Shown here piece by piece: positions 61,666 to 64,000 of a DNA stretch of 64,000 bases. Where the stretch lies: positions 310,001 to 374,000 of the forward strand of contig NZ_JAGHFX010000058.1 in the NCBI RefSeq assembly GCF_017888565.1, in the 5' to 3' direction. The notes beneath the pieces were generated by a model, which worked only from the letters and a program-made list of their open reading frames with translations, did not search any database and was not told where the DNA came from. The first letter of the stretch is position 1. The number at the start of each line of letters is the position of its first letter. Both the position numbers and the translations under genes were made by a program. Source of the stretch: Clostridium sp. (GTDB lineage Bacteria > Bacillota > Clostridia > Clostridiales > Clostridiaceae).

Positions 61666-62358
61666 ATGATGTATTCAAGAGAAGTGGAAGAAATGTGCGT
61701 TGTTGCTAAGGGACCAAATCACGGACCTGCACCAATTCCTGTTGAAGGAAGATGGGTACAAGCTAAAGAGGTTAAAGACATTTCAGGATTAACTCACGGA
61801 GTGGGTTGGTGTGCACCTCAACAAGGAGCTTGTAAATTAACTTTAAATGTTAAAGATGGAATAATTGAAGAAGCATTAGTTGAAACAATTGGATGTTCAG
61901 GTATGACTCATTCAGCTGCTATGGCTTCAGAAATATTACCAGGAAAGACTATATTAGAGGCATTAAATACAGATTTAGTTTGTGATGCTATTAATACAGC
62001 AATGAGAGAATTATTCCTTCAAATAGTTTATGGAAGAAGCCAAACTGCTTTTTCAGAAGGTGGACTACCTATAGGAGCTGGACTTGAAGATTTAGGAAAG
62101 GGGCTTAGATCACAAGTTGGTACTATGTACGGAACAGTTGCAAAGGGATCAAGATACCTAGAAATGGCAGAAGGTTATGTAACTAAGATTGCTTTAGATG
62201 CAAACAATGAGATTATTGGATATAGATTCGTTCACTTAGGAAAGATGATGGAAATGGTTGCTAAGGGAATGGATGCTAATGAAGCTATGGAAAAAGCTAC
62301 AGGACAATATGGTAGATTTGACGAAGCTGTAAAAGTTATTGATCCAAGACACGAATAG
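61666..62358 (+). CDS. Iron-sulfur cluster assembly scaffold-like protein
   Basis: 230 aa, site GGAGGAG. It has conserved cysteines in GVGWCAPQQGACKLTLNV and ETIGCSGMTHSAAMASEILP, the arrangement of NifU/IscU-like scaffold proteins that always precede GGGtGRT proteins in anaerobes. Later part VGTMYGTVAKGSRYLEMAEG and FVHLGKMMEMV is specific to this branch. Cytosolic. Co-transcribed with the next gene; its real role in anaerobic metabolism is unclear. Confidence 0.8.
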   Translation: MMYSREVEEMCVVAKGPNHGPAPIPVEGRWVQAKEVKDISGLTHGVGWCAPQQGACKLTLNVKDGIIEEALVETIGCSGMTHSAAMASEILPGKTILEALNTDLVCDAINTAMRELFLQIVYGRSQTAFSEGGLPIGAGLEDLGKGLRSQVGTMYGTVAKGSRYLEMAEGYVTKIALDANNEIIGYRFVHLGKMMEMVAKGMDANEAMEKATGQYGRFDEAVKVIDPRHE

Positions 62359-62378
62359 TTTGAAGGGGGAAAAGTATT

Positions 62379-63377
62379 ATGCCATTATTTGAAAGTTATG
62401 AAAGAAGAATTAATCAAATCACTCCTGTATTAGAAAAATACGGAATGACTAAAATAGAAGATGCTAAAACAGTTTGCGACGAAAAGGGTATAGATGTTTA
62501 TGATATCGTAAAATCTACTCAGCCAATCGCTTTTGAGAATGCTATGTGGGCTTATACTCTAGGTGCTGCAATAGCTATTAAAAAAGGATGTGTAAAAGCT
62601 GCAGATGCTGCTGAAGCTATCGGAGAAGGCTTACAAGCTTTTTGTATTCCAGGTTCAGTTGCAGATGATAGAAAAGTTGGGTTAGGACATGGTAACTTAG
62701 GAGCTATGCTTTTAAGAGAAGAAACTAAGTGCTTTGCTTTCTTAGCAGGACACGAAAGCTTTGCAGCAGCAGAAGGTGCTATAAAAATAGCTGAAAAAGC
62801 TAATAAAGTAAGAAAAGAACCATTAAGAGTTATATTAAATGGTTTAGGAAAAGACGCTGCATATATTATATCAAGAATCAATGGATTTACTTATGTTGAA
62901 ACAAACTTTGATTTCTACACAGGTAAGTTAGAAATAGTTAGAGAAGTTCCATATTCAAATGGACCAAGAGCTAAAGTTAAATGTTATGGAGCAAATGATG
63001 TTAGAGAAGGTGTTGCTATAATGCATCATGAGGGAGTTGACGTATCAATCACTGGTAATTCAACTAACCCTACAAGATTCCAACATCCAGTTGCTGGAAC
63101 ATACAAAAAGGAATGTGTTGATCAAGGAAAGAAATACTTCTCAGTAGCATCAGGTGGTGGTACAGGAAGAACTCTTCACCCAGATAATATGGCAGCAGGT
63201 CCAGCTTCATATGGTATGACAGATACAATGGGAAGAATGCACTCAGATGCTCAATTTGCAGGATCTTCTTCAGTTCCAGCACACGTTGAAATGATGGGAC
63301 TTATCGGAATGGGTAACAACCCAATGGTTGGAGCTACTGTTGCAGTTGCTGTTGCTATAGAAGAAGCAATGAAATAA
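62379..63377 (+). CDS. GGGtGRT protein
   Basis: 332 aa, site AGGGGGA. The name-giving motif GGGTGRTLHPDNMAAGPASY is at about 253-272, followed by a C-terminal small-residue-rich segment (GMGNNPMVGATVAVAVAIEEA). It also has a GLGHGNLGAMLLREETKCFAFLAGHE segment. This family is widespread in anaerobic bacteria together with the scaffold-like protein in front; its function is not known. Complete length. Confidence 0.88.
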   Translation: MPLFESYERRINQITPVLEKYGMTKIEDAKTVCDEKGIDVYDIVKSTQPIAFENAMWAYTLGAAIAIKKGCVKAADAAEAIGEGLQAFCIPGSVADDRKVGLGHGNLGAMLLREETKCFAFLAGHESFAAAEGAIKIAEKANKVRKEPLRVILNGLGKDAAYIISRINGFTYVETNFDFYTGKLEIVREVPYSNGPRAKVKCYGANDVREGVAIMHHEGVDVSITGNSTNPTRFQHPVAGTYKKECVDQGKKYFSVASGGGTGRTLHPDNMAAGPASYGMTDTMGRMHSDAQFAGSSSVPAHVEMMGLIGMGNNPMVGATVAVAVAIEEAMK

Positions 63378-63456
63378 AGCAAAATAAAGGGTTTTATGGT
63401 TTTTTAATAAATAAAAGCGTATATTAAAATTTATTGAAAATAACTAAAAGTTTAAT

Positions 63457-63510
63457 TTTGTCAATGAATTGTCAACGGAATTTTATATACGTTGACATCA
63501 TGTTGACAAA
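63457..63510. repeat. Four-part palindrome of GTTGAC-type half sites
   Basis: TTTGTCAA (63457-64), GTCAACG (63471-77), CGTTGAC (63490-96) and TTGACAAA (63503-10) form two nested inverted repeats with equal 6-bp gaps and a 12-bp centre. Ideal operator geometry for a repressor, or a long hairpin. Confidence 0.65.
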
Positions 63511-63516
63511 TGATAA

Positions 63517-63548
63517 GAGAGTGACTATTTTATTAGTTGCTCTTTTTT
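63517..63548 (+). terminator. Terminator after the GGGtGRT gene
   Basis: GAGTGACTA / TAGTTGCTC (two wobble pairs) followed by TTTTTT. Confidence 0.8.
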
Positions 63549-63750
63549 GTTTATATAAGCTTGTTAATGAAATAGTATTATTAATTTACGAATTATAACA
63601 CTAGAAAAGTAATAAAAGTATAGAGATGTAAATATTATCACAAAAAATAATTATAAAAAATAAAATAATATTCGTTTAATACTTGGAATTTGTCTAAAAA
63701 TGATGTATTATAATTCATGGATTTATAAAATAATACGAAAGAGGGATAAA

Positions 63751-64000
63751 ATGAAGAAAGAAACAAGAACTAATAGATTTATAGATAGTTATTTTGGTAT
63801 AACTGAAAGTGGATCTAATATTAAAAGAGAAATGTTAGCAGGAATAACTACATTTATGACAATGGCATATATATTAATTGTTAACCCTTCTATACTTTCA
63901 CAAGCGGGAATGGATAGTGGAGCTGTATTCACAGCAACTGCAGTTTCAGCTATTGTTTCAACTTTAATAATGGGAATATATGCAAAGCTTCCATTTGCTC
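63751..64000 (+). CDS. NCS2 family purine permease, N-terminal part (runs off window)
   Basis: ATG 63751 after GAGGG. The visible 83 residues (MKKETRTNRFIDSYFGITES, then REMLAGITTFMTMAYILIVN and PSILSQAGMDSGAVFTATAV) match the start of AzgA-type adenine/guanine/hypoxanthine permeases (LdxyFgixxxgtxxxxExxAGxTTFlTMAYIlxVNPxIL). No purine riboswitch is seen upstream. Confidence 0.93.
   Translation, partial: MKKETRTNRFIDSYFGITESGSNIKREMLAGITTFMTMAYILIVNPSILSQAGMDSGAVFTATAVSAIVSTLIMGIYAKLPFA

Noticed and set aside
63549-63750. Purine riboswitch before the NCS2 permease
   Set aside because: The conserved P1-P3 loop sequences of the purine aptamer are not present.

Overview
This is a low-GC (AT-rich) chromosomal window from an anaerobic, spore-forming Firmicute, best fitting Clostridium sensu stricto. 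Supporting evidence: anaerobic ribonucleotide reductase (NrdDG), reverse rubrerythrin, a YtaF-type sporulation membrane protein, a Spo0E-like phosphatase, HPr kinase, LPxTG-anchored surface proteins, strong GGAGG ribosome binding sites and AT-rich codon use. No species can be fixed from the sequence alone.

Layout. 1-8 kb: the 3' part of nrdD with nrdG, a chemoreceptor, a DUF4139-type protein, the spermidine genes speD-speE and a dicarboxylate/glutamate symporter. 8.2-22.3 kb: two giant sortase-anchored surface proteins, an amylopullulanase (2237 aa) and a lamin-tail/PHP/OB/5'-nucleotidase fusion (about 2201 aa). They share almost the same Ig-like repeats, C-terminal domain and LPATG anchor. 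A 265-bp repeat with inverted ends occurs in two opposite copies (3.5 and 15.0 kb). 22-31 kb: ytaF, DUF1292, 6S RNA, Spo0E-like, DUF896, hprK, an M18 aminopeptidase, a lone holin, a MerR-methyltransferase fusion with an MFS exporter, and a PHP phosphoesterase. 31.5-36.9 kb: a tight folate operon pabA-pabB-pabC-folE-HD protein-folP-folBK, which runs from chorismate and GTP towards dihydropteroate. 37-46.4 kb: a lipoprotein, a degenerate amidase-like protein, a truncated pyruvate kinase-like protein, a double receiver protein, DUF1540, reverse rubrerythrin, a cytosolic histidine kinase, a sugar dehydrogenase-like propeller and a patatin.

47,559-61,357: a 13.8-kb integrated island bounded by a 21-bp direct repeat of the 3' end of tRNA-Leu(CAA). 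It has an integrase beside the left end, matching arm-type repeats at both ends, a divergent repressor/Cro-like switch with three operator copies, an excisionase-like protein, a DnaD-like protein and a DnaB helicase. It also carries several uncharacterised small genes, a second tyrosine recombinase, a serine resolvase, and a membrane-protein cargo next to the tRNA. I recognise no capsid, tail, terminase or conjugation genes. The layout resembles a phage-inducible chromosomal island (phage satellite) or a heavily reduced prophage. Just left of it, a gene with a C-terminal J-domain carries four copies of an unexplained motif, GTAGTTACT-N14-AGTAACTAC, two flanking and two inside the gene.

61.4-64 kb: tRNA-Leu, a possible structured leader RNA, an Fe-S scaffold-like gene with its GGGtGRT partner, a striking four-part palindrome, and the start of an NCS2 purine permease.
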